Shown here piece after piece: positions 43,394 through 52,554 of a DNA stretch of 64,000 nt (position 1 is the first letter of the stretch; every line of letters begins with the position of its first letter). The DNA is from Streptomyces cinnabarinus (GTDB lineage: Bacteria; Actinomycetota; Actinomycetes; Streptomycetales; Streptomycetaceae). The position numbers and the translations under genes are program-made. The stretch is from positions 4,464,001 to 4,528,000 of the forward strand of contig NZ_CP114413.1 in NCBI RefSeq assembly GCF_027270315.1. Direction: 5' to 3'. The notes below the pieces were generated by a model. It had not been told where the DNA came from. It saw only the letters and a list, made by a program, of their open reading frames with translations, and made no database searches.

Positions 43394-44280
43394 TCGTCGT
43401 CGTCCCCCGCGCCGTCCTCGCCCGGCCGGTCCGGATCGTCCGGACCGGCCGCGGCGAAGAAGGCGTCCAGCTTGTCGCGGGTCTCCTGCACCGTCGGCAT
43501 GTGCAGGACCAGCTGGACCTCGTGGTCGGCGGCGAGTTCCCATTCGTGCACGTCGAAGCTGAGCACTCCGACGCTGTCATGGCTGATCTCCTTGGTCCGG
43601 CTGGTGGCCGGTTCCAGCACTTCGTGGCCGCCCCACAGTTCGGCGAACTCCGGGCTCCGGTCGCTGAGCTCGTCGAGGACGCGCTCGACCTCCGGGCGGC
43701 CGAAGCAGTCGGCCACGTCCGCGCGAAAGCGGGCGACCGTGCTGCGGGCGAGGGCGTCCGGGTGGGCGTAACGGCGGCGGCAGGTGGGGTCGGTGAAGAA
43801 CTCCACCAGGATGTTCCCGCCGGGTCCCCCGAAGCCCAGGAACTCGGGGACGGCCGAGTTGGCGGCCAGGATGTTCCAGCTGCGGTCCCGGACCAGCGCC
43901 GGGTTGGGGAACCAGTGGTTCACGATCTCGGCCAGCCGCTCGGGGTCGGCGGGACCGCTGTCCGCCCGCTGGTCGACGTCCGGTGTCTTCAGCCCGGCGA
44001 GCCGGTAGAGGTAGATCTCCTCGGCGGGGTTGAGGCGCAGCGCTCCGCTGATCGCGCCGAGGACCGATTCGGAGACGTTGATGTCCCGGCCCTGTTCCAG
44101 CCAGGTGTACCAGGACGTGCCGACGCCGGCGAGGACGGCGACTTCCTCCCTGCGCAGTCCGGGTGTACGTCGGCGACCCGAGGCACTGAGCCCGACTTCC
44201 GCCGGGGACAGCCGCATTCGCCGGGTCCGTAGAAAGTGAGACAACTCTTCAAGTTGACGCTTTCGGCGACCTATCGTCAT
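43360..44280 (-). CDS. XRE-family regulator with MmyB-like ligand-binding domain
   Basis: 306 residues. N-terminal helix-turn-helix (LRREEVAVLAGVGTSWYTWLEQ) and a C-terminal PAS-like MmyB domain (NWFPNPALVRDRSWNILAAN-type start, DVADCFGRPEVERVL, WWGGHEV-type core). MmyB-type regulators are frequent in Streptomyces gene clusters and may bind fatty-acid-like ligands. Its 3' end overlaps the last cluster gene, so it probably controls the AvrD-like cluster, either as activator or repressor. The last 30 residues are acidic and disordered. Confidence 0.88.
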   Translation of the reverse strand: MTIGRRKRQLEELSHFLRTRRMRLSPAEVGLSASGRRRTPGLRREEVAVLAGVGTSWYTWLEQGRDINVSESVLGAISGALRLNPAEEIYLYRLAGLKTPDVDQRADSGPADPERLAEIVNHWFPNPALVRDRSWNILAANSAVPEFLGFGGPGGNILVEFFTDPTCRRRYAHPDALARSTVARFRADVADCFGRPEVERVLDELSDRSPEFAELWGGHEVLEPATSRTKEISHDSVGVLSFDVHEWELAADHEVQLVLHMPTVQETRDKLDAFFAAAGPDDPDRPGEDGAGDDDDQLPSNAVAAA

Positions 44281-44555
44281 GAATCATGAGGCTGTACGAA
44301 GGGCAATAACCAGTCAAGCAAAAGCTTCGTCAAGGGTGGCCGGAAATCACCAGCCCAGCGTCACCGAACCACAGAAGGGCAGGTCTTGAGCCGTCCTCGA
44401 CGGATCTTCGAGTGCTCCGAGTGACTAAATCCAGCCCTTGATAAAGGCGGATTTCGGACTTCCACTTCAGGCCATCGGCGCTTTCTGATTCGCGGTTCAC
44501 ATACCGTACTGCCGCTTTCCCGAAAGGGTGACGCAAAACACCAGGACGGCTCTCC

Positions 44556-45008
44556 CTAGACGGCCATCAAAGGCGCCGCGTCCTTCCGCCACTTCAGGAT
44601 CTTGTCGAAGCTCACCACCGCGCCGCCCAGCCCCGGCTCGGTGCCGATGTGGACGTGGTCCGCGAGCTCCTGGATCAGATGGAGCCCCCGGCCGTCCTCG
44701 GCCTCCATGGACATCGGGCGGGTGCCGCGGCTCGCGCCACCGAAGCCGGGACCGGAGTCGGCGACCTCGATCCGGCAGGTCTCACCGTCCAGATAGGCCG
44801 TGACCCGGTAGGCCTGCGAACCGCCGTCGAGCGCGGTGCCCCCGCCGTGCTCCACGGCATTCGCGCACGCCTCGCTGAGCGCGACGGAAAGGTCGTACGA
44901 CACGTCCGGGTCCACGCCGGCGCTCTCCATGGTGCCGAGCAGAAGCCGCCGGGCGAGCGGAACGCTCGCAGCCTCACGCCGCAAATGGAGTGACCACCAG
45001 ATGCTCAT
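44556..45008 (-). CDS. RsbW-like ATP-binding protein (HATPase, anti-sigma type)
   Basis: 150 residues, a single GHKL domain: N box LSVALSEACANAVEHGG, VADSGPGFGG and DGRGLHLIQELADHVH. It is of the serine-kinase anti-sigma type that pairs with sigma or anti-anti-sigma proteins in Streptomyces. No partner gene is adjacent. ATG 45008 precedes MSIWWSLHLRREA. Divergent from the copper locus. The 275-bp gap to the XRE gene holds nothing I can assign. Confidence 0.87.
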   Translation of the reverse strand: MSIWWSLHLRREAASVPLARRLLLGTMESAGVDPDVSYDLSVALSEACANAVEHGGGTALDGGSQAYRVTAYLDGETCRIEVADSGPGFGGASRGTRPMSMEAEDGRGLHLIQELADHVHIGTEPGLGGAVVSFDKILKWRKDAAPLMAV

Positions 45009-45091
45009 GCTCCAGCCTCCCGGCCACGGCTCGACATACCGTTACGTATTGCCGCCCACGCCCGGGTGTAAGCACATCGTTGACGTGATAC

Positions 45092-45105
45092 CGCCCATAT
45101 GGGCG
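45092..45105. promoter_or_regulatory. Perfect 14-bp palindrome cgcccatatgggcg in the divergent promoter
   Basis: It lies 84 bp upstream of the ATPase start and 127 bp before the membrane-protein gene that leads the copper locus. Symmetry and position suggest a dimeric repressor site; whether it is copper-responsive cannot be told. Confidence 0.45.
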
Positions 45106-45231
45106 ATGCGCGCGAAGTCGTCAACGGTGTATGAGGGACTGGTTCACCCCAGAGGGGGATCTTCCACTCGTAGGTCACCTTGCGGACCTGCCGTATGGGG
45201 GCCGTAAGGCCGGTGCGATGATGGGGCCGCC

Positions 45232-46029
45232 ATGAGTGCCCCCCACCAGCGCACGGCGCGCCCCGGACGTGACGTCCGGATCCTGCGGGCCGCGGTGTTC
45301 GCCGCGGTCTGCGTCGTGCTGGCCGCGGGCGGACACGCACTCGGCTCCTGCGTCTCGATCCCGCTGTGGACCCTGGGCGCCGGATTCCTCGCGGTGCTCG
45401 CGGTCGCCGTACCGCTCGCCGGCCGTGAGCGCTCGATGCCCGGCATCGCGGCGCTGCTCGCGCTCGGACAGACCGTCCTGCACACGCTGTTCGGGCTCGG
45501 CCAGCACGGGGCGGACGCCACCTCGGCCGCCACCGCCTCGGACGCCGCGCTCGTCGCGCAGGCCGCGCGGCTGGTCTGCGGCACCACGGCGGCGGCCATC
45601 AGCCCCGCCCAGGCGCACAGGATCCTCACCGAGGCCCGGCTCCGGCCGGCCTCCGCCGAGCCGCACCACCCGGCCGAGGCCGTCACCGACTCCGCGTCGC
45701 TGCTGCCGTCCCTGCCGATGCTGCTCGGCCATCTGCTCGCGGCCCTGGCCGCCGGCTGGCTGCTGCGCCGCGGCGACCTGGCCCTGCGCCGGCTGATCGA
45801 CCTCTCGGCCCACTCCCTCGCCGAGGGCGCGGCCGTACGGTCCCTGCGCGCGGCCCTCGCCCTGGTCCGCACCCTGCGGGCCGGGCTCCCGGACCTGCCC
45901 GGCACCGGCCCGCGCCTGCCGCGCACCGCCCCGCTCGCCACCCCCGAGCCGCGCACCGCCGCGCTCCAGCACACGGTGATCCGGCGCGGGCCGCCCGCCG
46001 CCGTCCCCGCACTCGTGCTCGCCGCCTGA
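45232..46029 (+). CDS. Integral membrane protein ahead of the copper locus
   Basis: 265 residues with about four to five membrane helices (ILRAAVFAAVCVVLAAGGHAL, LGAGFLAVLAVAVPLAG, MPGIAALLALGQTVLHTLFGL, and LGHLLAALAAGWLL). His residues in and near the helices (HAL, LHTLFGLGQHGAD, AHSLAEG) could handle metal. No family recognised. The C-terminal tail is basic and Pro-rich. It is followed by YcnI with 140 bp between, so it is probably part of the copper handling set. Confidence 0.7.
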   Translation: MSAPHQRTARPGRDVRILRAAVFAAVCVVLAAGGHALGSCVSIPLWTLGAGFLAVLAVAVPLAGRERSMPGIAALLALGQTVLHTLFGLGQHGADATSAATASDAALVAQAARLVCGTTAAAISPAQAHRILTEARLRPASAEPHHPAEAVTDSASLLPSLPMLLGHLLAALAAGWLLRRGDLALRRLIDLSAHSLAEGAAVRSLRAALALVRTLRAGLPDLPGTGPRLPRTAPLATPEPRTAALQHTVIRRGPPAAVPALVLAA

Positions 46030-46168
46030 CGCGACGCGTCCACCGCTGGGAGATCCGTTCGGATTCCGGTAGGGGCCGCCGTCGTGCGGCCCGCGCATGC
46101 CACGTCGCACCGCATGCGCCCCTCTACACCACCGGAACAACCGAATCCCACCCGTGGAGTGCTCCCGT

Positions 46169-46909
46169 ATGAAGATCTCTTCCCGTATCGCCGCCGTCGG
46201 TGCCCTCGCCGGTACCGCCGTGCTCGCCCTGTCCGCCCCTGCCCTCGCGCATGTCACCGTGCAGCCCGAGGGCGAGGCCGCCAAGGGCGGTTACGCCGTC
46301 GTCGACTTCCGGGTCCCGAACGAGAGCGACACGGCGAGCACCGTGAAGCTGGAGGTCAGCTTCCCGGCCGACCACCCGCTCGCCTCCGCCCGGCCCGAGC
46401 CCATCGCCGGTTGGACCGCGAAGATCACCAAGGCCGAGCTGGACGAGCCGATCGAGCTGCACGGCCAGAAGATCGACGAGGCCGTCAGCAAGATCACCTG
46501 GACCGCCACCGGCAAGGGCATCGAGCCCGGCTTCTTCCAGAAGTTCGCGGTCTCCATGGGCGCCCTGCCCGAGGACACCGACGAGCTGGTCTTCAAGGCC
46601 GTCCAGACGTACGACGACGACGAGGTCGCGCGCTGGATCGAGGTCCCGCAGGAGGGCGAGGAGGAGCCGGAGAAGCCCGCTCCGGTGCTGACCCTGTCCG
46701 CCGCCTCCGAGGACGGCCACCACGGCTCGGGGGCGAGCGAGGAGCCCTCCGACGACGCCTCCCCGGCGGCCGCGACCACCACCGCCGACGAGTCCGGCTC
46801 CGACGGCACCGACACCACCGCCCGCGTCCTGGGCGTGGTGGGCATCGTCGTCGGCGCCCTCGGCGTGGCCTACGGCGTGCTCGCCGGCCGTCGGCGTACC
46901 AACGCCTGA
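46169..46909 (+). CDS. YcnI-family copper-binding membrane protein (DUF1775)
   Basis: 246 residues. Signal peptide ending PALA, so the mature protein begins at AHVTVQPEG with the His that binds copper in YcnI; Trp and Glu ligands are expected in the same domain. The DUF1775 beta-sandwich (about 30-175) is followed by a Ser/Glu-rich linker and one C-terminal membrane helix (VLGVVGIVVGALGVAYGVLAG) with a basic cytosolic end. It captures copper outside the membrane. ATG 46169. A hairpin after the stop may dampen read-through to the Sco gene. Confidence 0.9.
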   Translation: MKISSRIAAVGALAGTAVLALSAPALAHVTVQPEGEAAKGGYAVVDFRVPNESDTASTVKLEVSFPADHPLASARPEPIAGWTAKITKAELDEPIELHGQKIDEAVSKITWTATGKGIEPGFFQKFAVSMGALPEDTDELVFKAVQTYDDDEVARWIEVPQEGEEEPEKPAPVLTLSAASEDGHHGSGASEEPSDDASPAAATTTADESGSDGTDTTARVLGVVGIVVGALGVAYGVLAGRRRTNA

Positions 46910-46925
46910 GTCCATCCCCTCGGCG

Positions 46926-46953
46926 CGCGCCCCAGTCGTAGTGCTGGGGCGCG
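46926..46953 (+). terminator. Hairpin between ycnI and sco genes
   Basis: 10-bp perfect stem (cgcgccccag / ctggggcgcg) with an 8-nt loop starts 17 bp after the YcnI stop. It could terminate or attenuate transcription before the Sco operon. Confidence 0.7.
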
Positions 46954-46987
46954 TGTCCGGGCCCTTCACCTCCGGGAAATTCCTGCC

Positions 46988-47638
46988 ATGCGCACCAAGA
47001 AGTTCGCGGCGGCCGCCCTGCTCGCCGCCGCCGCCCTGACCCTGTCCGCCTGCGGCAGCGGTGACGACGACGCCGCGCCCGTCACCGTGGTCTCCGAGGA
47101 GCCCGGCTCCGACCAGGCCGCGACCGTCCTCGACAAGCCGTTCGAGAAGCCGGACCTGGTCCTCACCGACACCGACGGCAAGTCCTACGACTTCCGCGAG
47201 GAGACCGCGGGCAAGCCGACGCTGATCTACTTCGGCTACACCAACTGCCCCGACATCTGCCCGCTGACGATGAACAACATCGCCGTCGCCAAGAAGCAGC
47301 TGCCCAGGGCCGAACAGGACGAGCTGCGCGTCGTGTTCGTCACCACCGACCCCGAGCGCGACACCGCCCCGGAACTCGGCAAGTGGCTCAAGGGCATCGA
47401 CCCCCAGGTCGTCGGTCTGACCGGCGACTTCGCCACCATCCAGGCCGGCGCCCGCACTCTCGGCATCAGCATCGAGCCGCCGCACAAGGAGAAGGGCAAG
47501 ATGGTCTCCACGCACGGCACCCAGGTCATCGCGTTCTCCCCGAAGACCGACGGCGGTTATGTGCTCTACGGCGAGGACGCCACCGTCGAGGACTACACCA
47601 AGGACCTCCCCAAGATCATCAAGGGGGAGAACCCGTGA
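46988..47638 (+). CDS. Sco1/SenC-family copper chaperone lipoprotein
   Basis: 216 residues. Lipobox LSAC (Cys22), then a thioredoxin fold with the copper-binding CPDIC motif (C87, C91) and the distal His176 (STHGTQ). Sco proteins deliver copper to the CuA site of cytochrome oxidase; in Streptomyces lividans the homologue also serves development at low copper. Its GTGA overlap couples it to the PCu(A)C gene. It matches the known Sco-ECuC-CopCD-DtpA order in Streptomyces. Confidence 0.93.
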   Translation: MRTKKFAAAALLAAAALTLSACGSGDDDAAPVTVVSEEPGSDQAATVLDKPFEKPDLVLTDTDGKSYDFREETAGKPTLIYFGYTNCPDICPLTMNNIAVAKKQLPRAEQDELRVVFVTTDPERDTAPELGKWLKGIDPQVVGLTGDFATIQAGARTLGISIEPPHKEKGKMVSTHGTQVIAFSPKTDGGYVLYGEDATVEDYTKDLPKIIKGENP

Positions 47639-48084
47639 GGCGGCTCGGGATGGCGGCCGCGGTCACAGCCTCCGCTCTTCTGCTGGCCGGCTGCGGTTCC
47701 GACGACTCCGGGCCCGAACTCTCCGTCAGCGGCGCCTACATGCCCCAGCCGGTCTCCGACTCCATGGCGGCGGGCTTCCTGACCCTCGCCAACGACGGCG
47801 GCACCCAGGACGAACTGACCTCCGTCACCAGCGACATCGCGGGCGCCGTCACCCTGCACGAGACGGTCGACTCCGCGATGCGGGAGGTCACCGAGCTCCC
47901 GGTGCCCGCCGACGGTCAAGTCGTGTTCAAGAGCGGCGGCACCCACCTGATGTTCGAGAAGCTGAAGCGGAAGCCGAAGGAGGGCGACACGGTGTCCGTG
48001 GTCCTGCACTTCGCCGACTCCGACCCCGTCACGGTCGACATGCCGGTGAAGCCGGCCACGTACACCCCCATGACCGGACACTGA
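47635..48084 (+). CDS. PCu(A)C-type copper chaperone lipoprotein (ECuC-like)
   Basis: 149 residues. Lipobox LAGC (Cys20). The PCu(A)C copper site is spread over GAYMPQPVSDSMAAGF, LHETV and GGTHLMF (the HxM pair). It passes Cu(I) to Sco or oxidase outside the membrane. GTG 47635 overlaps the Sco stop. The corresponding S. lividans protein is called ECuC. Confidence 0.92.
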   Translation: MRRLGMAAAVTASALLLAGCGSDDSGPELSVSGAYMPQPVSDSMAAGFLTLANDGGTQDELTSVTSDIAGAVTLHETVDSAMREVTELPVPADGQVVFKSGGTHLMFEKLKRKPKEGDTVSVVLHFADSDPVTVDMPVKPATYTPMTGH

Positions 48085-48095
48085 GGGAGGAACCC

Positions 48096-49994
48096 TTGTT
48101 GACCGCGACCATCGCTCCCCGCGTCCGGACCCTGGTGCTGCTGCTCCTGGCCACCGCCGGACTGCTCCTCGCCGGTGCCGGGCCGGTCTCCGCGCATGCC
48201 GCGCTGACCGGCAGCGACCCCCAGCAGGGGGCGGTGGTCGACCAGGCCCCGGACCGGATCTCGCTCACCTTCTCCGAGGAGATCGCGCTCTCCGACGACT
48301 CGCTGCGCGTCCTCGCCCCCGACGGCGAGCGCGTCGACACCGGCAAGCCCTCGGGCGTCAGCGGCACGACCTACGCGGTGAACCTGAAGAGCGGTCTGAC
48401 GGACGGCACCTACACCGTCTCCTACCAGGTCGTCTCGGCCGACAGCCACCCCGTCGCCGGCGCCTACACCTTCTCCGTCGGCGCCCCCTCGGCGACCACC
48501 GTCTCCGTCTCGGACCAGACGGCGGGCGGCGGGGCCGTCGGCGTGCTCTACGGCCTGGGCCGCTATGTGTCCTACGCGGGCTTCGTCGTCCTGGTCGGCG
48601 GCGCCGCCTTCGTGCTCGCCTGCTGGCAGCGCGGGGCGGGCGTGCGGGCGGTGCAGCGGGTGGTGGTCGCCGGCTGGCTGGCGCTCACCTCGGCCACCCT
48701 CGCGCTGCTCCTCATGCGCGGCTCCTACACCTCCTCCGGCCGCATCAGCGACTTCTTCGACGTGACCCTGCTCGGCGACGTCCTGCAGACCAAGACCGGC
48801 GCGGCCCTGGTCTCCCGGCTCCTGCTGCTCGCCGCCGCGGCCCTGTTCATCGCGGTGCTGTTCGGCGCCTACGACAAGCGGGAGGACGAGGAGAAGCGGG
48901 ACCTGACCTTCGGGCTCGCCATCGGCGGCACGGTCGTGGCGGCCGGGCTCGCGGCGAGCTGGGCGATGTCCGAGCACGCCTCCAGCGGCCTCCAGCCGGG
49001 GATCGCGATGCCGGTCGACGTCGTCCACCTGCTCGCCGTCGCCACCTGGCTCGGCGGCCTCACCGCCCTGCTCACCGCCCTGTACCGCTCGCCCGAGACG
49101 CCCCTGGACGGCACGGCCGTACGACGGTTCTCGGCGCTCGCGTTCGGCAGTGTGGTCGCCCTCGTCGTCACCGGCGTCTACCAGTCGTGGCGTCAGCTCG
49201 GCTCCTGGTCGGCGTTCACCGAGACCCGCTACGGACAGCTGCTGATGGTCAAGATCGGCCTGGTGGCGCTGCTCGTCGGGGTCGCGTGGATCTCCCGGCG
49301 GTGGACGGCCCGGCTGGCGGAGACGGTGGCCGCGGCGCCGCGGAAGCAGAAGGTCGCGGCAAGCGGGGCCGGGGACACCGGAGACGCCGAGGGAGCGAGC
49401 GGGTCCGCTGATCCCGAGCGGGCCGCTCAACTCGCCCGCCAGCGGGCCGCCATCGACACCGCCCGGCAGAAGCGGCAGCGGGACGCCGACCCGAACCGGT
49501 TCGGGCTGCGCCGATCCGTGCTCGCCGAGGCGGGCGTCGCCATCGTGCTGCTGGCGGTCACCACCGCGCTGACCTCCACCGAACCCGGCCGCACCGAGCA
49601 GGACGCCGCCAAGGCCACCGCCGCCTCGTCGTCCTCGTCCACCGGATCCTCCGGGGCGCTGACCCTGGACATGGCCTTCGACACCGGCGGCGAGGACGGC
49701 AAGGGCGTCGTACGGCTCGAACTCGACCCCGCGCGGGTCGGCGACAACGAGATGCACGTCTACGCCACCCGCCCCAACGGACGGGCCTTCGACGTCCCCG
49801 AGGTGAAGGTCGCCTTCACTCTCGAAGCCCAGGACATCGGGCCGCTGCCCGTCGTCCCGGACCACATCACCACCGGACACTGGTCGGCGAACGGCGTCCA
49901 GCTCCCGATGGCCGGCGACTGGAAGATCGCCGTGACCGTCCGGACCTCCGACATCGACCAGACGACCGTCTCCAAGAACGCGCAGATCGGCTGA
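48096..49994 (+). CDS. CopC-CopD fusion copper import protein
   Basis: 632 residues. After a signal peptide, a CopC domain starts at the copper-binding N-terminal AHAALTGSDPQQG and continues to SADSHPVAGAYTFSVG. A CopD membrane domain of about eight helices follows (with DVVHLLAVATWLGGLTALL), then a charged cytosolic loop rich in Gln/Arg (about 410-470), one more helix and an extracellular beta-domain. It likely imports copper. The start is TTG 48096 or the adjacent TTG 48099; gggagga is 4-8 bases upstream of both. Confidence 0.9.
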   Translation: MLTATIAPRVRTLVLLLLATAGLLLAGAGPVSAHAALTGSDPQQGAVVDQAPDRISLTFSEEIALSDDSLRVLAPDGERVDTGKPSGVSGTTYAVNLKSGLTDGTYTVSYQVVSADSHPVAGAYTFSVGAPSATTVSVSDQTAGGGAVGVLYGLGRYVSYAGFVVLVGGAAFVLACWQRGAGVRAVQRVVVAGWLALTSATLALLLMRGSYTSSGRISDFFDVTLLGDVLQTKTGAALVSRLLLLAAAALFIAVLFGAYDKREDEEKRDLTFGLAIGGTVVAAGLAASWAMSEHASSGLQPGIAMPVDVVHLLAVATWLGGLTALLTALYRSPETPLDGTAVRRFSALAFGSVVALVVTGVYQSWRQLGSWSAFTETRYGQLLMVKIGLVALLVGVAWISRRWTARLAETVAAAPRKQKVAASGAGDTGDAEGASGSADPERAAQLARQRAAIDTARQKRQRDADPNRFGLRRSVLAEAGVAIVLLAVTTALTSTEPGRTEQDAAKATAASSSSSTGSSGALTLDMAFDTGGEDGKGVVRLELDPARVGDNEMHVYATRPNGRAFDVPEVKVAFTLEAQDIGPLPVVPDHITTGHWSANGVQLPMAGDWKIAVTVRTSDIDQTTVSKNAQIG

Positions 49995-50000
49995 ACGACC

Positions 50001-51281
50001 ATGGCTGACCAGTCCATCCCGGAGGCCCGCACCCCCGTCACCGAGGAGAGCGGCCCCGCAGACGCCCCGCAGGGCGTGACGCGCCGCGCCCTCCTCGGCA
50101 CCGCCGGTGCCACCGGGCTCGTACTCGGCGCGACCGGCGGCGCCGTGGGCTATGCCGCCGCGCCCGCCCCGGCGACCCCGCTCACCTCGGTGGGCGCCGA
50201 GCAGGCGATGTTTCACGGGAAACATCAGCCCGGCATCCTCCAGGGCCTCCAGGCCCGTGGCCATCTCATCGCCTTCGACCTGACGGCGGGGGCGGGCCGC
50301 AAGGAGGCCGCCGCACTGCTGCGCCGCTGGTCGGAGACGGCACGACGGCTGATGGCGGGCGAGCCGACAGGCAGCGGCGACACCGATGTGGCGCGGGACG
50401 CCGGGCCCTCCGCGCTGACCGTCACCTTCGGCTTCGGCCACAGCTTCTTCGCCCGCACCGGCCTGGCCGGCCGGCGCCCTGTCGCCCTGGACCCGCTGCC
50501 CGACTTCTCCTCCGACCGGCTCGACAAGGCCCGCAGCAACGGCGACCTGTGGGTGCAGATCGGCGCCGACGACGCACTGGTCGCCTTCCACGCCCTGCGC
50601 GCGCTCCAGCAGGACGCGGGGCAAGCGGCCCGGGTGCGCTGGCAGATGAACGGCTTCAACCGCTCACCGGGCGCCACCGCCCACCCCATGACGGCCCGCA
50701 ATCTGATGGGCCAGATCGACGGCACCCGCAACCCCAAGCCGGCCGAGTCCGACTTCGAGAAGCGGATCTTCGTGCCTTCCTCGGGCGAGCCGGACTGGAT
50801 GGCGAACGGCTCCTACGCCGTCGTACGCCGGATCCGCATGCTCCTCGACGACTGGGAGCAGCTCTCCGGCAAGGAGCAGGAGGACGTCATCGGGCGCCGC
50901 AAGGCGGACGGGGCGCCGCTGTCGGGGGGCACCGAGACGGCCGAGATGGACCTGGAGAAGACGGACGCGCAGGGCAGCCTGGTCGTTCCGATCAACGCCC
51001 ACGCGCGGATCTCCCGGCCCGACCAGAACGGCGGGGCGGCGATGCTGCGGCGGCCGTTCTCCTTTCACGACGGCATCGCGGCGGACGGGACCCCGGACGC
51101 GGGCCTGCTCTTCGTGTGCTGGCAGGCGGATCCGCTGCGCGGCTTCGTGACCGTGCAGCGCAAGCTCGACCGGGGCGACGCGCTGTCGAAGTTCGTCCGC
51201 CACGAGTCGAGCGGCCTGTTCGCGGTGCCGGGCGGGGCGGCCGAGGGAGAGTACGTCGGACAGCGGCTGCTGGAGGCGTGA
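50001..51281 (+). CDS. dtpA: Tat-exported DyP-type haem peroxidase (DtpA-like)
   Basis: 426 residues. Twin-arginine signal QGVTRRALLGTAG (about 25-55) and the two ferredoxin-like repeats of dye-decolourising peroxidases. The GXXDG motif is GQIDGTRNP with distal D240; the proximal haem His is H334 in INAHARIS. In S. lividans the orthologue DtpA is needed to mature the copper oxidase GlxA. It is the last gene of the copper operon, 6 bp after CopCD. A near-parS sequence lies in its 5' part. Confidence 0.92.
   Translation: MADQSIPEARTPVTEESGPADAPQGVTRRALLGTAGATGLVLGATGGAVGYAAAPAPATPLTSVGAEQAMFHGKHQPGILQGLQARGHLIAFDLTAGAGRKEAAALLRRWSETARRLMAGEPTGSGDTDVARDAGPSALTVTFGFGHSFFARTGLAGRRPVALDPLPDFSSDRLDKARSNGDLWVQIGADDALVAFHALRALQQDAGQAARVRWQMNGFNRSPGATAHPMTARNLMGQIDGTRNPKPAESDFEKRIFVPSSGEPDWMANGSYAVVRRIRMLLDDWEQLSGKEQEDVIGRRKADGAPLSGGTETAEMDLEKTDAQGSLVVPINAHARISRPDQNGGAAMLRRPFSFHDGIAADGTPDAGLLFVCWQADPLRGFVTVQRKLDRGDALSKFVRHESSGLFAVPGGAAEGEYVGQRLLEA
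50210..50223. other. Near-consensus parS site inside dtpA
   Basis: gtttcacgggaaac differs from the 14-bp Streptomyces parS palindrome gtttcacgtgaaac at one base in the centre. It is embedded in coding sequence. ParB binding may be weaker than at the perfect site at 62667. Confidence 0.55.
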
Positions 51282-51349
51282 AGCGGGCCGGGATCACCCG
51301 GTCGTGAGACGCGTCCACCGGCGTCCCGCGAGGCCATTAGGGTGAGGTC

Positions 51350-52282
51350 ATGCCAGCGAGCTATGCGTATCTCGGTCCCGAAGGCACCTTCACCGAAGCC
51401 GCCCTGCGCACGCTTCCCGAGGCGGCCACCCGGGAGCTGGTCCCCTATGTCTCCGTGCAGTCCGCGCTGGACGCGGTGCGCGTGGGCGAGGCCGAGGCCG
51501 CGTTCGTCCCGATCGAGAACTCCGTCGAGGGCGGGATCACCACCACCCTCGACGAACTGGTCGCGGGCGCGCCACTGATGATCTACCGCGAGGTGCTGCT
51601 GTCGATCACCTTCGCGCTGCTGGTCCGGCCCGGCACCCAGCTCTCCGACATCAAGACGGTCTCCGCCCACCCGGCAGCCCAGCCGCAGGTGCGCAACTGG
51701 CTGAAGAAGAACCTCCCGGACGCCCACTGGGAATCGGCCGCCTCCAACGCGGACGCCGCCCGGCTGGTCCAGGAGGGCCAGTACGACGCCGCCTTCGCGG
51801 GCGAGTTCGCCGCCGCCCTGTACGGCCTCGACGTCCTGGAGAGCGGGATCCACGACGCGGAGAACGCCCAGACCCGGTTCGTGCTGGTGGGCCGCCCGGC
51901 CCGGCCTGCGGCGCCGACGGGCGCGGACAAGACCTCCGTCGTGCTGTGGCAGCGCGACGACCACCCTGGAGGGCTGCGCGATCTGCTCGGCGAGTTCGCG
52001 ACCCGGGGCATCAACCTGATGCTGCTGCAGTCCCGGCCCACCGGCGAGGGAATCGGCAACTACTGCTTCTGCATCGACGCGGAGGGCCATATCTCCGACC
52101 GGCGGGTGGCGGAAACCCTGATGGGGCTGAAGCGGATCTGCCTGGAGGTGCGGTTCCTCGGCTCCTACCCGCGCGCGGACGTGGGCGTGGAGGGCGTGAG
52201 CGCGCCGCGGCCCGGGACCTCGGACGAGGAGTTCGTGTCGGCGTCGGACTGGGTGGCCCGGTGCCAGGACGGGCGATTCTGA
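51350..52282 (+). CDS. pheA: Prephenate dehydratase
   Basis: 310 residues, converts prephenate to phenylpyruvate in phenylalanine synthesis. The catalytic domain opens with AYLGPEGTFTEAAL, has VPIENSVEGGI, and the essential TRF motif in NAQTRFVLV. A C-terminal ACT domain with LLQSRPTGEG (usual ESRP with Glu replaced by Gln) and the GALV-like region provides phenylalanine feedback control. There is no chorismate mutase domain. ATG 51350 near the end of a short gap after dtpA. Confidence 0.95.
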   Translation: MPASYAYLGPEGTFTEAALRTLPEAATRELVPYVSVQSALDAVRVGEAEAAFVPIENSVEGGITTTLDELVAGAPLMIYREVLLSITFALLVRPGTQLSDIKTVSAHPAAQPQVRNWLKKNLPDAHWESAASNADAARLVQEGQYDAAFAGEFAAALYGLDVLESGIHDAENAQTRFVLVGRPARPAAPTGADKTSVVLWQRDDHPGGLRDLLGEFATRGINLMLLQSRPTGEGIGNYCFCIDAEGHISDRRVAETLMGLKRICLEVRFLGSYPRADVGVEGVSAPRPGTSDEEFVSASDWVARCQDGRF

Positions 52283-52306
52283 GCCAGTACCACCAGCGTA
52301 TTGTCG

Positions 52307-52328
52307 TTATCCACAGAAGTTATCCACA
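52307..52328. other. Two perfect DnaA boxes, tandem
   Basis: ttatccaca occurs at 52307-52315 and again at 52320-52328, same strand, 13 bp apart, just after pheA. These match the high-affinity DnaA box. Confidence 0.8.
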
Positions 52329-52554
52329 GGTCGGCCTCTCGACCTGGGGACAAGTCGACACTGGCACACGACTCAGTCGACAAATCGCCCTACAGCACCC
52401 CACTCCGTCCACCGGCGCGCGGTTCACCCTTCGTCCACTCGTTTCCTTCGAGCAATCCTTTGGGGCGACGCATTTCCACTCGAACGTGGGCGTAAAGGAG
52501 GTTTGCCCTGGGAATCCTCGGAACCGGCCCGGCTATTCGGAGTGATCAATTCCG

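Noticed and set aside
44330..44536. 68-residue minus-strand ORF between the XRE and ATPase genes
   Set aside because: No ribosome site, no recognisable domain, and codon third positions are not GC-rich as in the real genes.
47916..50624. 902-residue minus-strand frame opposite CopCD and dtpA
   Set aside because: Shadow of real genes whose copper and haem motifs are intact.
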